From assembly GCA_964606165.1 (NCBI GenBank), contig CAZSFQ010000014.1:1-36108 (forward strand): a stretch of DNA of 36,108 bases, written 5' to 3'. The DNA comes from UBA4923 sp964606165 (GTDB taxonomy: Bacteria; Bacillota; Clostridia; Saccharofermentanales; DTU023). Position numbers and translations under genes: made by a program. The notes under the pieces were generated by a model. That model saw only the letters and a program-made list of their open reading frames with translations. It searched no databases and was not told the origin of the DNA. Shown in pieces: positions 1-7,406 of this stretch (position 1 is the stretch's first letter; every line of letters starts with the position of its first letter).

Positions 1-1948
1 TTTCTGTGTTAGCCAGATCGTTCCCCCAGAGCTTTTCCGGGTCGACAATCTTGGTTTTAAAAGAGAAATTATTCGCCTCATTGTAAAGCAGGCCGGTTAC
101 CTTGATCAGGGTTCCGATAAGGCTGGCATTGCCATCACCGTCATGCAAATACAAGTCAATTGCGCTGAAGGCGAGATGCTCGTCTTTGTCAAGCAAACCT
201 TCGAACTTATGGCCATCATTTCGAGGGATCCCACCCGAGCCGATATCATCCACCGTGAAGTCGGCAGGCCAAGCGGTAATCGGGTCGCCATTATGATCTG
301 TCGCGTCGAAAATCTGCTGTTCAGTCGTCGAGCTGTCATGAATGATCAAGTCGTAGACTGCCAGGTCAGCAGCATAGGGCTGCCCCCCCTGTCCCTTGAG
401 GTTAACGCTGATCTCCCAGGGTATGGCGTTGTAGGGCGGATAAGTTGACTCTCCAGCTCGTTTCTTGGTAATCACGTTATAGCCAACGCCAACTTCCGCA
501 TCCGGTGAGGATGAACCAGTGCCCTGGCCGCCCTTTCCCTTCCAGGTAACCGTGGCCTCATTCGTGTAGGTCTTTTCGACCAGGGAGATATCACCTTCGT
601 CTGGCGCAGGCACCTTGACCACAATGGCTAAGCGCCCCCTGCCCTTGAAATCGCCGATTCTGTAAATATCGTCAGTGGGCGCTGCAGTCCATTGGTGTTG
701 AGTCTCTGTCGAGGGCACCCAACTACCTACCGGGGGATCATCTGAACTCAGGGTCCAAATTTCCCAGCTGATGGATTCAATCACCAAATCAGAATCAATC
801 GCATCTTTTATTTCTAAATCGTAAAGGGTAAGGCCCTTGCTGTCCACCTCGACATGCCAGGTGATCAGGCGGCTGCTATTCAAGTAAAGATCTTTGTCTT
901 CATCGTCGTCACCGTATTCACCCGAAACCCATCCTTCTTTCGAAATTACCGGCGGGTTGATGGTGACCGTGTGATCATCCTGGATTGGATCCTTATCACC
1001 CTCACTCAGCTGGCCGACATTTTTGATATCGCCTCCATTGACCAGGATGCCAGATGGCAAGTCTGTCTCAAAGGTGATGGTGAGTGGAGATTCGAACCCT
1101 GCAGGTATTTCATAGACCAAAACCTGCTTACCATCTTCTTCTGTCAAGACATCACTGTCATTCACACTCACTTCTGTGGAGCCGCTGTGCTTAACACTGA
1201 AAGAACTTGGCTTGAATGTTCCAACACCATCCAGCTCATCACGAAAGGTGAAGCCGGCAAGACTTTGGTGTTGGGGGGGCTTCGCATCGTCCATCCGGGT
1301 AATGGTGATTTCCCAGACAATGCCGTCGCCGTCCTCATTCAGTTCCCCGTCTTTCAAAATGGTTTCGGTAATGGTATCGCCGGGGAGGATAAATATCACA
1401 TCCTTGTCGAGATACCACTCATCGCTTTCCTCGTCAGCATCTTCCCAACCTTCTTCATTGAAGGTCAAAGTGGCATTAAAACCGGCGGAAACGCCGCTGT
1501 AAACAATATCCTCGATCTGGAACACTTCGGGACTTTCGTCAAACACGATTTCCGCAATCGCACGGCCTTGTGCGTCATTATTCAGCGTCACGTGTCCGAT
1601 CACCTTGCCGTTAGTAGCTATCAGTTCAAGTGTTGTCACACCTAAAAAGCTGAAATACTGACTCAGTGGCAAAGTCACCGTATCACCATAAATGAAGTAA
1701 TCGTCAACTTCGTCACCCTCGACGGGCACCTTGAATCCGACCTTGATCGAAAGATCTTTCGTGTAATCGATTGGTTCTCCTTCCGTCCAACCTACAATCT
1801 GGATCGTAACGGGTTCGAGCCAAGAAGGGTTGCGCTCGGCCGCATAGGCAATCTTTGCTGTAAAAACAGGCATGATTACCAGCAACAAGACCAGCACCAG
1901 ACTGATTACGACTGCTCCCCGATTCACTTTCTTGTATAAAGCATTCAT
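1..1948 (-). CDS. Large secreted surface/adhesin-like protein, 5' part (C-terminus outside window)
   Basis: I read this frame on the minus strand from an ATG at 1948 and it stays open to the window edge (649 codons), so the C-terminus is missing. A GGAGGG Shine-Dalgarno sits 6 nt before the ATG. Residues 1-36 are a signal peptide: a basic start (KKVNR), a hydrophobic run rich in V/L/I, then an AYAAE cleavage region. The rest is acidic, Thr/Ser/Asp-rich and beta-strand-like. Repeating blocks such as VWEITITRM, ITWHVEVDSKGLTLYDLEIKD and IPWEISVNLKG recur at domain spacing, the pattern of collagen-binding or isopeptide-type adhesin domains of Gram-positive surface proteins. Function is inferred: cell-surface attachment. 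A cell-wall anchor cannot be checked here. Certain as an exported protein; the adhesin role is a family-level guess. Confidence 0.8.
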   Translation of the reverse strand, partial: MNALYKKVNRGAVVISLVLVLLLVIMPVFTAKIAYAAERNPSWLEPVTIQIVGWTEGEPIDYTKDLSIKVGFKVPVEGDEVDDYFIYGDTVTLPLSQYFSFLGVTTLELIATNGKVIGHVTLNNDAQGRAIAEIVFDESPEVFQIEDIVYSGVSAGFNATLTFNEEGWEDADEESDEWYLDKDVIFILPGDTITETILKDGELNEDGDGIVWEITITRMDDAKPPQHQSLAGFTFRDELDGVGTFKPSSFSVKHSGSTEVSVNDSDVLTEEDGKQVLVYEIPAGFESPLTITFETDLPSGILVNGGDIKNVGQLSEGDKDPIQDDHTVTINPPVISKEGWVSGEYGDDDEDKDLYLNSSRLITWHVEVDSKGLTLYDLEIKDAIDSDLVIESISWEIWTLSSDDPPVGSWVPSTETQHQWTAAPTDDIYRIGDFKGRGRLAIVVKVPAPDEGDISLVEKTYTNEATVTWKGKGGQGTGSSSPDAEVGVGYNVITKKRAGESTYPPYNAIPWEISVNLKGQGGQPYAADLAVYDLIIHDSSTTEQQIFDATDHNGDPITAWPADFTVDDIGSGGIPRNDGHKFEGLLDKDEHLAFSAIDLYLHDGDGNASLIGTLIKVTGLLYNEANNFSFKTKIVDPEKLWGNDLANTE

Positions 1949-1977
1949 TTTTTGCCCTCCAGTTGTTTAATTCACAG

Positions 1978-1991
1978 TAAGAAATTTCTTA
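1978..1991. promoter_or_regulatory. 14-bp perfect palindrome in the leader of the surface-protein gene
   Basis: TAAGAAATTTCTTA is perfectly self-complementary and lies 30 nt upstream of the surface-protein start codon. It could be an operator or a chance AT-rich palindrome. The rest of 1949-2237 is AT-rich with no convincing gene; I could not find a good -35/-10 pair for the minus-strand gene. Confidence 0.25.
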
Positions 1992-2237
1992 ACTTAATTC
2001 CAGCTGCAAATACTAGCATTGCATATCGAACAAATTCTGAACAATCCGGCTTTTGTAACATTTGCATTCACACCTTGTTCAAACTAACCCAAAAGGCCTG
2101 AATTTGCAAGGAAAATCCGTCGAAAGGTGAGATATAAATCAAGGCAGGAAAAGGCGAAAGGTGTATATCCTTGCCGCTTCCGGATGTAATGCGCTGGGTA
2201 TATCCTGGAGTGTCAAAATAAATATCCAAAATGAACT

Positions 2238-2273
2238 AAAAAAGCATTAGTGACCGCCCAGGACGGTCACTAA
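2238..2273 (-). terminator. Rho-independent terminator of tRNA-Ser(GCU)
   Basis: A perfect 10-bp stem (TTAGTGACCG / CGGTCACTAA) with a 7-nt loop is followed on the minus strand, after a TGC spacer, by a run of six T. It lies 5 nt beyond the CCA end of the tRNA. Confidence 0.85.
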
Positions 2274-2278
2274 TGGAT

Positions 2279-2369
2279 TGGCGGAGAAGGAGGGATTTGA
2301 ACCCTCGCTGGAGTTGCCCCCACTAACGGTTTAGCAAACCGTCCCCTTCGACCTCTTGGGTACTTCTCC
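2279..2369 (-). tRNA. tRNA-Ser (anticodon GCU), CCA encoded
   Basis: The minus strand starts GGAGAAGTACCC and ends CTTCTCCGCCA, so the 7-bp acceptor stem closes perfectly and the CCA is encoded. The anticodon loop reads TTTGCTAAA (GCU, decoding AGC/AGU). There is a long class II variable arm and a T loop GGTTCAAATCC. Length is 91 nt with CCA, normal for tRNA-Ser. Confidence 0.97.
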
Positions 2370-2395
2370 ATGCCGTGCGCCGTTGGCGCCATGCC

Positions 2396-2424
2396 ATTAT
2401 ATCATGTGAAAGAGGATATGCGAA
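2396..2424 (-). promoter_or_regulatory. Promoter of tRNA-Ser(GCU)
   Basis: On the minus strand there is a consensus -10 TATAAT (2401-2396) and a partial -35 TTCGCA (2424-2419), 17 bp apart. The predicted start, about 2389, lies about 20 nt before the tRNA. Confidence 0.65.
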
Positions 2425-2451
2425 TCACCTTAACTCACATGGAGGACGTCT

Positions 2452-2480
2452 TTGCAAAGGAGATGCTTTCCTGTTATCAT
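2452..2480 (+). promoter_or_regulatory. Promoter of the ABC-F gene
   Basis: -35 TTGCAA (2452-2457), 17-bp spacer, -10 TATCAT (2475-2480). The predicted transcript start near 2487 gives a leader of about 100 nt before the ABC-F start codon at 2586. It is divergent from the tRNA promoter. Confidence 0.65.
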
Positions 2481-2508
2481 GCGGGCATCCCAAGCCGGAG
2501 GTGGGCAG

Positions 2509-2520
2509 ATGTTCAAATAA
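2509..2520 (+). CDS. Three-codon leader ORF (Met-Phe-Lys) upstream of ABC-F
   Basis: ATG TTC AAA TAA is preceded at 5-nt spacing by GGAGGTG (2497-2503), a better Shine-Dalgarno than that of the downstream gene. It starts about 22 nt after the predicted transcription start. Short leader ORFs upstream of ABC-F ribosome-protection genes are known to sense stalled ribosomes and control expression by attenuation or by freeing the downstream ribosome binding site. The reading frame is seen; the regulatory role is inferred. It could be fortuitous because it is so short. Confidence 0.45.
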   Translation: MFK

Positions 2521-2566
2521 GGATCATTGACTGACAAGAATTGCTTTCATGGGTTTGACCGTGAAG

Positions 2567-2580
2567 CCTTGCGCAAGGAG
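2567..2580 (+). promoter_or_regulatory. Hairpin able to sequester the ABC-F Shine-Dalgarno
   Basis: CCTTGCGCAAGG (2567-2578) is self-complementary (CCTT-GCGC-AAGG). Its 3' arm contains most of AAGGAG (2575-2580), the ribosome binding site 5 nt before the ABC-F start. A ribosome held on the leader ORF just upstream could change this folding. The stem is short, so in vivo stability is uncertain. Confidence 0.4.
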
Positions 2581-2585
2581 TCCTT

Positions 2586-4127
2586 ATGTTGCGAATCAAA
2601 GACCTGACCATTGTCCGGGATCATGACCATTATCCCCTGATCACAAAACTCAGTTTCAGCCTGCAAAGGGGCGACAAGCTGGCCCTGATCGGCGCGGAAG
2701 GAAACGGCAAGACCGCACTCTTGCGAGTCATTTGCCGGCCGGAGGAAGCGGCCTCCTATCTGCGCTGGACCGGACACATTGACTATGAGTCCAAACGGCT
2801 GGGCTACCTGGCTCAGGAATGTCCGCCTGCGCTCAGGAAACAGACAGTCGAGGAGCTGACGCTGCCCCACCTGGCAGACAAAGAGCTCTACAGGCTGGCG
2901 GACCAGTTGTTTTTGGACAGCAGCCTGCTTCATGTTCCCCGTCAGCTTGGTGACCTGTCGGGGGGCGAGCGGATGAAGCTCCGGCTAATCCTGCTCATGC
3001 TGGACCGGCCGGACATTTATATTCTGGATGAGCCCGTCAATGACCTGGATCTGCAAGGCATTCAATTTGTCGAACACTTCATCCGGCGTGCCGCTGAACC
3101 GGTCCTTTTCGTGTCGCACGATGAGACCCTGCTGGAAAGGACCGCCAACAAGATCCTCCACATCGAGCAGGTGTGGCGCCGGACTGAGGCCAGGATTACT
3201 TACAGTGGTCTGGGTTTTAGTGACTACCGCCAGCAATTTCTTGAAGGCATCGAACGGCAAAACCGTCTGGCAGCCAAAGAAGAGGCGGACTACCGGTCCC
3301 AACTCAGGCGCCATCATGAAATCCAGGACAAGGTGCACCGTGCCCAGGAGAATATATCGCGTCAGGATCCTTCCGGCGGGCGGCTTCTGAAAAAGAAAAT
3401 GCGGGCAGTCAAGTCAACGGGACGGCGGCTGGAACGCCAGCATGAGACGCAAACCAAACGGGCTGACCGCGAAGACCTTGTCGGCTTCTTCCTTGCCGAT
3501 CTGCCCGGTGTGGCCGAAGGCAAGGAAATATTGCGGCTCCAACTGCCCCGGCTCATGGTGGGGGACAGGGTCTTGGCAAATAATGTCAGGCTGACCGTCC
3601 GCGGCCCGGAACGGATCGGGATCACCGGAAACAACGGCTGCGGGAAAACGACCCTGCTTCGCCTGATTGAGGGGGAACTGTCAGCAGGAAATAAGCTCAA
3701 GGTGTTCTTTTTGCCGCAAGACTGGCAGCAGTTTTGTGACGGCAAAAAAAACGCATTGGATTTTCTGGATGACCAGGGGATTACCGGTCTGAGACAGGAG
3801 GCTTCCAACCTGCTGGGCAGCCTTAACTTTTCCTGGGAGGAGATGAACCGTCCTGCCGCAACCCTGTCAGGTGGCCAGAAGATCAAACTGGCTTACGCCA
3901 AATTACGGCTCACACAAGCGGAGGTACTGATCCTGGATGAGCCAAGCAGGCATCTGTCACCGCTGAGTAATCCGGTCTTCCGGGCAGGACTGGCCCTCTA
4001 TCCCGGCGCTGTCATCAGCGTTTCCCACGACCGGGTCTTTCTGCGGGAGGTATGCAGCCGGGTTTTGCGTTTGACAAGCCGGGGTCTAAAGGAGGAGGAT
4101 CCTTGGCTTTACAGCTCCCGTGACTGA
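2586..4127 (+). CDS. ABC-F family ATPase (ribosome-associated / ribosomal protection type)
   Basis: This is a 513-residue protein with two ABC ATPase domains and no membrane segments, the ABC-F layout; such proteins act on the ribosome as translation factors or remove antibiotics from it. Domain 1: Walker A GAEGNGKT (36-43), signature LSGGE (124-128), Walker B ILDEP (~146-150), switch His in SHDE (~177). A charged helical linker (~200-310) follows, rich in Arg/Lys/Glu. Domain 2: Walker A GNNGCGKT (~346), LSGGQ (~428), Walker B LILDEP (~450), SHDR (~481). The D-loop after the second Walker B reads SRHLSP rather than the usual TNHLD, so this is a divergent member. Start chosen by AAGGAG 5 nt upstream. 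It is monocistronic with its own leader, which suggests inducible expression. Drug resistance is possible but not shown. Confidence 0.9.
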   Translation: MLRIKDLTIVRDHDHYPLITKLSFSLQRGDKLALIGAEGNGKTALLRVICRPEEAASYLRWTGHIDYESKRLGYLAQECPPALRKQTVEELTLPHLADKELYRLADQLFLDSSLLHVPRQLGDLSGGERMKLRLILLMLDRPDIYILDEPVNDLDLQGIQFVEHFIRRAAEPVLFVSHDETLLERTANKILHIEQVWRRTEARITYSGLGFSDYRQQFLEGIERQNRLAAKEEADYRSQLRRHHEIQDKVHRAQENISRQDPSGGRLLKKKMRAVKSTGRRLERQHETQTKRADREDLVGFFLADLPGVAEGKEILRLQLPRLMVGDRVLANNVRLTVRGPERIGITGNNGCGKTTLLRLIEGELSAGNKLKVFFLPQDWQQFCDGKKNALDFLDDQGITGLRQEASNLLGSLNFSWEEMNRPAATLSGGQKIKLAYAKLRLTQAEVLILDEPSRHLSPLSNPVFRAGLALYPGAVISVSHDRVFLREVCSRVLRLTSRGLKEEDPWLYSSRD

Positions 4128-4136
4128 TGCATGGCC

Positions 4137-4164
4137 AAAAAGGGCGCCCCTGCGGAGCACCCTT
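4137..4164 (-). terminator. Rho-independent terminator of the SOD gene
   Basis: An 11-bp GC-rich stem (AAGGGTGCTCC / GGGGCGCCCTT on the minus strand, two G-T pairs) with a 3-nt loop runs into TTTTT. It lies just past the SOD stop. The same hairpin falls after the ABC-F stop on the plus strand and may act in both directions. Confidence 0.75.
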
Positions 4165-4206
4165 CTTAACAGCCATAAAGCATTTGTGTTCCGGTTCTTG
4201 CCAGGC

Positions 4207-4782
4207 CTAGAGATTAGCGGACACAAAATCCCAGTTAACCAACTCCCAGAACTTGTCAATGTAGGAAGGCCGGGCATTTCTGTAATCGATGTAATAGGCG
4301 TGCTCCCAGACATCGCAGGTTAATAGAGGCTTTTTGTCTTCAGTGAGCGGTGTGCCGGCATTGCTGGCGCTGATGATTTCCAGTTTGCCGTCACTGTCTT
4401 TGACCAGCCAGGCCCAGCCGGAGCCAAAGGTGGTGGCAGCCGTCGCCGAGAACTTCTCTTTGAAGGCCTCAAAAGAGCCGAAAGCCTGGTCGATGGCCCC
4501 GGCCAGTTCACCTTGTGGTGTTCCACCCGCGTCAGGCGCCAGGCAGTGCCAGTAAAAGGTGTGGTTGAAGACCTGGGCCGCGTTGTTGAAGATACCGCCG
4601 CTTGACTTTTTGATGATGTCCTCAAGGGCCATGTCTTCAAATTCAGTACCAACGATCAGTTTGTTCAGGTTGTTGACGTAGGCCTGGTGATGCTTGCCAT
4701 AGTGGTAGTCTATGGTCTCCGCGGAAATGACCGGTTCCAAGGCATCCTTGGCAAAGGGCAGGGGGGGCAGTTTATGTTCCAT
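4207..4782 (-). CDS. sodB: Superoxide dismutase, Fe type
   Basis: The protein (191 residues) dismutates superoxide to peroxide and oxygen in the cytoplasm. Metal ligands are all present: His27 (DYHYGKHH), His74 (FNHTFYW), Asp157 and His161 (CDVWEHAYY). Gln70, in AAQVFNH, is the position typical of Fe-SODs; Mn-SODs carry the equivalent Gln elsewhere. Length is normal. Two adjacent ATGs are possible; I prefer the second because AGGAGG lies 6 nt before it and only 3 nt before the first (4785). The gene is monocistronic, with a promoter at 4861-4889 and a hairpin terminator. For an anaerobe it would be an oxygen-exposure defence. Confidence 0.95.
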   Translation of the reverse strand: MEHKLPPLPFAKDALEPVISAETIDYHYGKHHQAYVNNLNKLIVGTEFEDMALEDIIKKSSGGIFNNAAQVFNHTFYWHCLAPDAGGTPQGELAGAIDQAFGSFEAFKEKFSATAATTFGSGWAWLVKDSDGKLEIISASNAGTPLTEDKKPLLTCDVWEHAYYIDYRNARPSYIDKFWELVNWDFVSANL

Positions 4783-4860
4783 CATTTACCTCCTGGAATC
4801 ATGATCTGTCGGAAGCTTGTTGGTTCCGACCAGGTGGACAGGACCGGAGTCCTTATTCAC

Positions 4861-4889
4861 ACTTTACAATGCCCTCATGAAACCATCAA
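4861..4889 (-). promoter_or_regulatory. Promoter of the SOD gene
   Basis: On the minus strand, -35 TTGATG (4889-4884), 17-bp spacer, -10 TAAAGT (4866-4861), about 80 bp before the start codon. The 354-bp divergent gap 4786-5139 also holds the promoter of the next plus-strand gene and otherwise shows no gene. Confidence 0.55.
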
Positions 4890-5033
4890 GAAAGCCCGTG
4901 GTCGGTGGGAAAAGTTACAAGGATGAAAAATGGCGAAACGAGCGGAATTGTATGTTGATATTGTTGCAATCCACCCGATTGCCGTAAGCACGGGTAGCAG
5001 GATATTTCTTCAGTAGCGTCAGACAGCTAAGTG

Positions 5034-5051
5034 AAGATCTGATCTGATCTT
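5034..5051. promoter_or_regulatory. Inverted repeat upstream of the DeoR-like regulator promoter
   Basis: AAGATC-TGATCT-GATCTT has 6-bp inverted arms plus internal GATCT repeats, about 45 bp upstream of the -10 at 5095. A regulator or autoregulator site is possible; this is inference only. Confidence 0.25.
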
Positions 5052-5070
5052 CTTGGTAGTGCCGGAGATA

Positions 5071-5100
5071 TTCATGCAGATAAGTGAATGGCCTTATAAT
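5071..5100 (+). promoter_or_regulatory. Promoter of the DeoR-like regulator
   Basis: A consensus extended -10, TTATAAT (TATAAT at 5095-5100), with a weak -35 TTCATG (5071-5076) at 18 bp. It would give a leader of about 33 nt before the GGAGG-preceded start at 5140. A weak -35 suggests dependence on an activator. Confidence 0.45.
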
Positions 5101-5139
5101 TGTGCTGACAGTTGATATCAAAAAAGGAGGGGCTGTTAA

Positions 5140-5796
5140 ATGGCGGCAGGGTTGGACAAAATTGAGAGACAGATTGAAATATTGAAACTGTTGCATGGAA
5201 AGAAAATGCGTACTGGTGAAATCGCTGAATATTTTGGTGTTGACGACCGTACCATACGGAGCGATGTCGACGAACTAAGGCGAGGGGTCAACATTTTGGG
5301 TTCCGTTTTTAGAATTGAATCGAAACACGAAGGGAGCCAGAGACATTACTATAGATCAACAGTTCATCCTCTCATACTGGGACTGAATCTAAGTGAATTA
5401 TTCATGCTCCTGAAACTTCTGGAAGAAAAATCGGAAGGTGCTGGTGGTGAGGTTTACCAAAATATATTTGACAGTATTTATGGCCAGTTAACGGATTATG
5501 CTGAGAAGATTATCACACCGAATCTCGCGAAATCCCATGTGAAGGGCGATGTCACGAATATCTTGGAAGAAAGTGCTTTTGCGAGGAGCGAAGACTACAG
5601 GTTGGTCTTTTGGAGCAAAAGTGGGAAGTTTATTGAGATCAGTTATTTTGACGAAAATGGCAGCATTATCACGACCGATGTAAGATTGGTTGATTTGAAA
5701 GACAACAGGCTCAAGATTGAAGAAAGAGGTTGCCAAAGCCGCTGGGTCGATTATGGGGATATCGTCGTTGACTGGTCCAAAGTAGAATACATGTAA
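5140..5796 (+). CDS. DeoR/HTH_11-type transcriptional regulator
   Basis: A 218-residue cytoplasmic DNA-binding protein. Residues ~8-48 form a winged helix: ERQIEILKLLHGKKMRTGEIAEYF followed by a recognition helix with DDRTIRSDVDEL, the usual DeoR/YafY-type sequence. The C-terminal part (~80-218) resembles the effector region of WYL-type regulators in layout but lacks a clear WYL motif, so the ligand is unknown. A GGAGGGG Shine-Dalgarno precedes the ATG. The next gene (5878) is 81 nt downstream on the same strand with its own ribosome binding site, so the two are probably co-transcribed and the regulator may control it. AT-richer than lon and the core genes. Confidence 0.75.
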   Translation: MAAGLDKIERQIEILKLLHGKKMRTGEIAEYFGVDDRTIRSDVDELRRGVNILGSVFRIESKHEGSQRHYYRSTVHPLILGLNLSELFMLLKLLEEKSEGAGGEVYQNIFDSIYGQLTDYAEKIITPNLAKSHVKGDVTNILEESAFARSEDYRLVFWSKSGKFIEISYFDENGSIITTDVRLVDLKDNRLKIEERGCQSRWVDYGDIVVDWSKVEYM

Positions 5797-5877
5797 ATAA
5801 AAATCGGAAATCCCATTGTATGTTTTGCTTCTCCTGAGTCGTAGATCATAGAGTCACAACTTGAAAGGAGAAAGAGA

Positions 5878-6837
5878 ATGTACTTACGCAGATTAAACAC
5901 AGGTAGGCCGGATTTTGAGAAACTCGATGAGATGTTGAAGGCGCTGGACAATCTTTTAGACGAGCGTGACTCAGAAGTTAACTTGGAAGAACTTATTGCC
6001 TTTCAGAAACAAGACGGATCACTCGGTCTCTTCGAGTCAGGGAAAATACCGCATGAAGCCGTTGTTGACTTCGTTAACACCCCGACTTACATCGCATCGG
6101 CGGTGCTGATGAAGGAATATTTGAAGGGGAATAAAGGAGTTGCAGATCCTCTGAAAGAAGGACTGGCTTATACATGCAATGCCGGATTACAGGGTCATGG
6201 TTACGATGAATTGAAAACAGAGATTCACAGTTTGAAGATTTTTATCAGAGGTGGTCTGCGCCAGTTCTTATTGGAAGAAAGAGAACTCTACCCTCCGTTC
6301 AATTGCCTGGTGCTTAACCTTTTGCATGGATTTAGCTCCAGGCTGCTTAACGGCAGTACCATGGGACCCTTTGGCGAAGACTACGAAGAAGACTGGCAGA
6401 TGCTGGTGAAGGAGCTAAAACTGACGCGGAGATTTTATATTGCTTACGGCAGCAACATGAACAAAAAGCAGATGTGGGATAGATGCCCGGATGCGAGAGT
6501 AGTGGCGAGTAGCTATTTGCCTGATTGGCAACTAAAAATGCCATTCTATGCCAACATAGCCCCCAAGCGAGGCGATAAGGTTCCGGTGCTCGTCTGGGAA
6601 ATATCAGATGCGGATGAGCGCAACCTGGACAGGCATGAAGGCCATCCTCATTTATATGACAAAAGAGAATTGATGCTTAGCGTCAACGGCAAGATGGTTG
6701 CTGCTCTTGTTTATATAATGACCGACGAATACAAAAACCACCACGACGGAAAGATACGTTCCGGTTACGAAGAAACCATCAAACAAGGTTATGCTGATGC
6801 CGGGTTCGATAGTAAAGAGTATAATCCCGATCGTTAA
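5878..6837 (+). CDS. Gamma-glutamylcyclotransferase-like (AIG2/GGCT) protein with unfamiliar N-terminal domain
   Basis: A 319-residue protein in two parts. The C-terminal part (~186-315) is a GGCT fold: FYIAYGSNM (YGSN 190-193) binds the substrate's glutamyl end, and DRHEGHPHLY carries the predicted catalytic Glu254. Family members release 5-oxoproline from gamma-glutamyl peptides or amines. The N-terminal ~180 residues are not from this family. They are helical, with QKQDGSLGLF (~43-52), a TPTYIASAVLMKEYL helix (~69-82) and GLAYTCNAGLQGHGYD (~95-110), reminiscent of alpha/alpha-barrel repeats as in terpene-cyclase-like proteins. No signal peptide. AAAGGAG precedes the start. It follows a DeoR-like regulator. 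Substrate is not predictable; the GGCT assignment is firm. Confidence 0.8.
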   Translation: MYLRRLNTGRPDFEKLDEMLKALDNLLDERDSEVNLEELIAFQKQDGSLGLFESGKIPHEAVVDFVNTPTYIASAVLMKEYLKGNKGVADPLKEGLAYTCNAGLQGHGYDELKTEIHSLKIFIRGGLRQFLLEERELYPPFNCLVLNLLHGFSSRLLNGSTMGPFGEDYEEDWQMLVKELKLTRRFYIAYGSNMNKKQMWDRCPDARVVASSYLPDWQLKMPFYANIAPKRGDKVPVLVWEISDADERNLDRHEGHPHLYDKRELMLSVNGKMVAALVYIMTDEYKNHHDGKIRSGYEETIKQGYADAGFDSKEYNPDR

Positions 6838-6879
6838 GGGAAAATAATCGCTTGTTTCTGATTTAGCATTTGGCCGGTT

Positions 6880-6916
6880 ATACCGAACCTCTGATCAAGA
6901 TTCGGAGGTTCGGTAT
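6880..6916. repeat. Perfect 12-bp inverted repeat between the GGCT and tRNA-Ser genes
   Basis: ATACCGAACCTC / GAGGTTCGGTAT arms (6880-6891 and 6905-6916) are separated by 13 nt. Neither strand has a T-run after it, so it is not a standard terminator, although it lies between two convergent units. Confidence 0.5.
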
Positions 6917-7084
6917 GGGATATCCGAGAATCTGATAACTCTTGAACATCAAATCATTCCCGAGGAAGACAGCAGGATCTGCAAAGGGTTTCGTTATCTG
7001 CCCGGTTTGGTGTGGCCCAAGTTAAGTACTGGACGAATCTCAAAATGAAAGTAATGCACAGGATGTGAACATTATAGGGAAAAT

Positions 7085-7175
7085 TGGCGGAGAGAGCGGG
7101 ATTCGAACCCGCGGAGGACTTGCATCCTCGCCGGTTTTCAAGACCGGTGCCTTCAGCCAACTCGACCATCTCTCC
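7085..7175 (-). tRNA. tRNA-Ser (anticodon UGA), CCA encoded
   Basis: The minus strand begins GGAGAGATGGTCGAG and ends CTCTCTCCGCCA; the acceptor stem closes and CCA is encoded. The anticodon loop is CTTGAAA (UGA, decoding UCN). It has a long variable arm and a GGTTCGAATCC T arm. 91 nt including CCA. Confidence 0.97.
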
Positions 7176-7197
7176 GTGCCTTCTGACAAGCCTTGTC

Positions 7198-7226
7198 AGT
7201 TTACAAAGTAATCGGGTGAATGTCAA
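7198..7226 (-). promoter_or_regulatory. Promoter of tRNA-Ser(UGA)
   Basis: On the minus strand, consensus -35 TTGACA (7226-7221), 17-bp spacer, -10 TAAACT (7203-7198). A 17-nt near-perfect palindrome (CTGACAAG-C-CTTGTCAG, 7183-7199) covers the predicted start site. Confidence 0.75.
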
Positions 7227-7406
7227 CGCGTGGACAGATGGGCCAAAGCCGTATAGAATCGGGATAGCGGACATCCCGGCCATGCTTGATACTTCCCTTT
7301 CATATTGTTTACACATTTGTATATTAAAATGGTCCGCAGCGGGATGTTACGCGTTTACGCGCCAAAATAACCGACCAAGAATAAATAAGAGCAAGAGGAT
7401 TAGCTT

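Noticed and set aside
854..1645. Long open frame on the plus strand
   Set aside because: It is antisense to the surface-protein gene, has no Shine-Dalgarno, and the minus-strand frame has a signal peptide and repeated domains.
6880..6916. 12-bp inverted repeat as a terminator
   Set aside because: No T-run on either strand; kept only as an inverted repeat.
7227..7406. Heat-shock promoter or CIRCE element before lon
   Set aside because: No TTAGCACTC-type repeat and no -35/-10 pair at sensible spacing.
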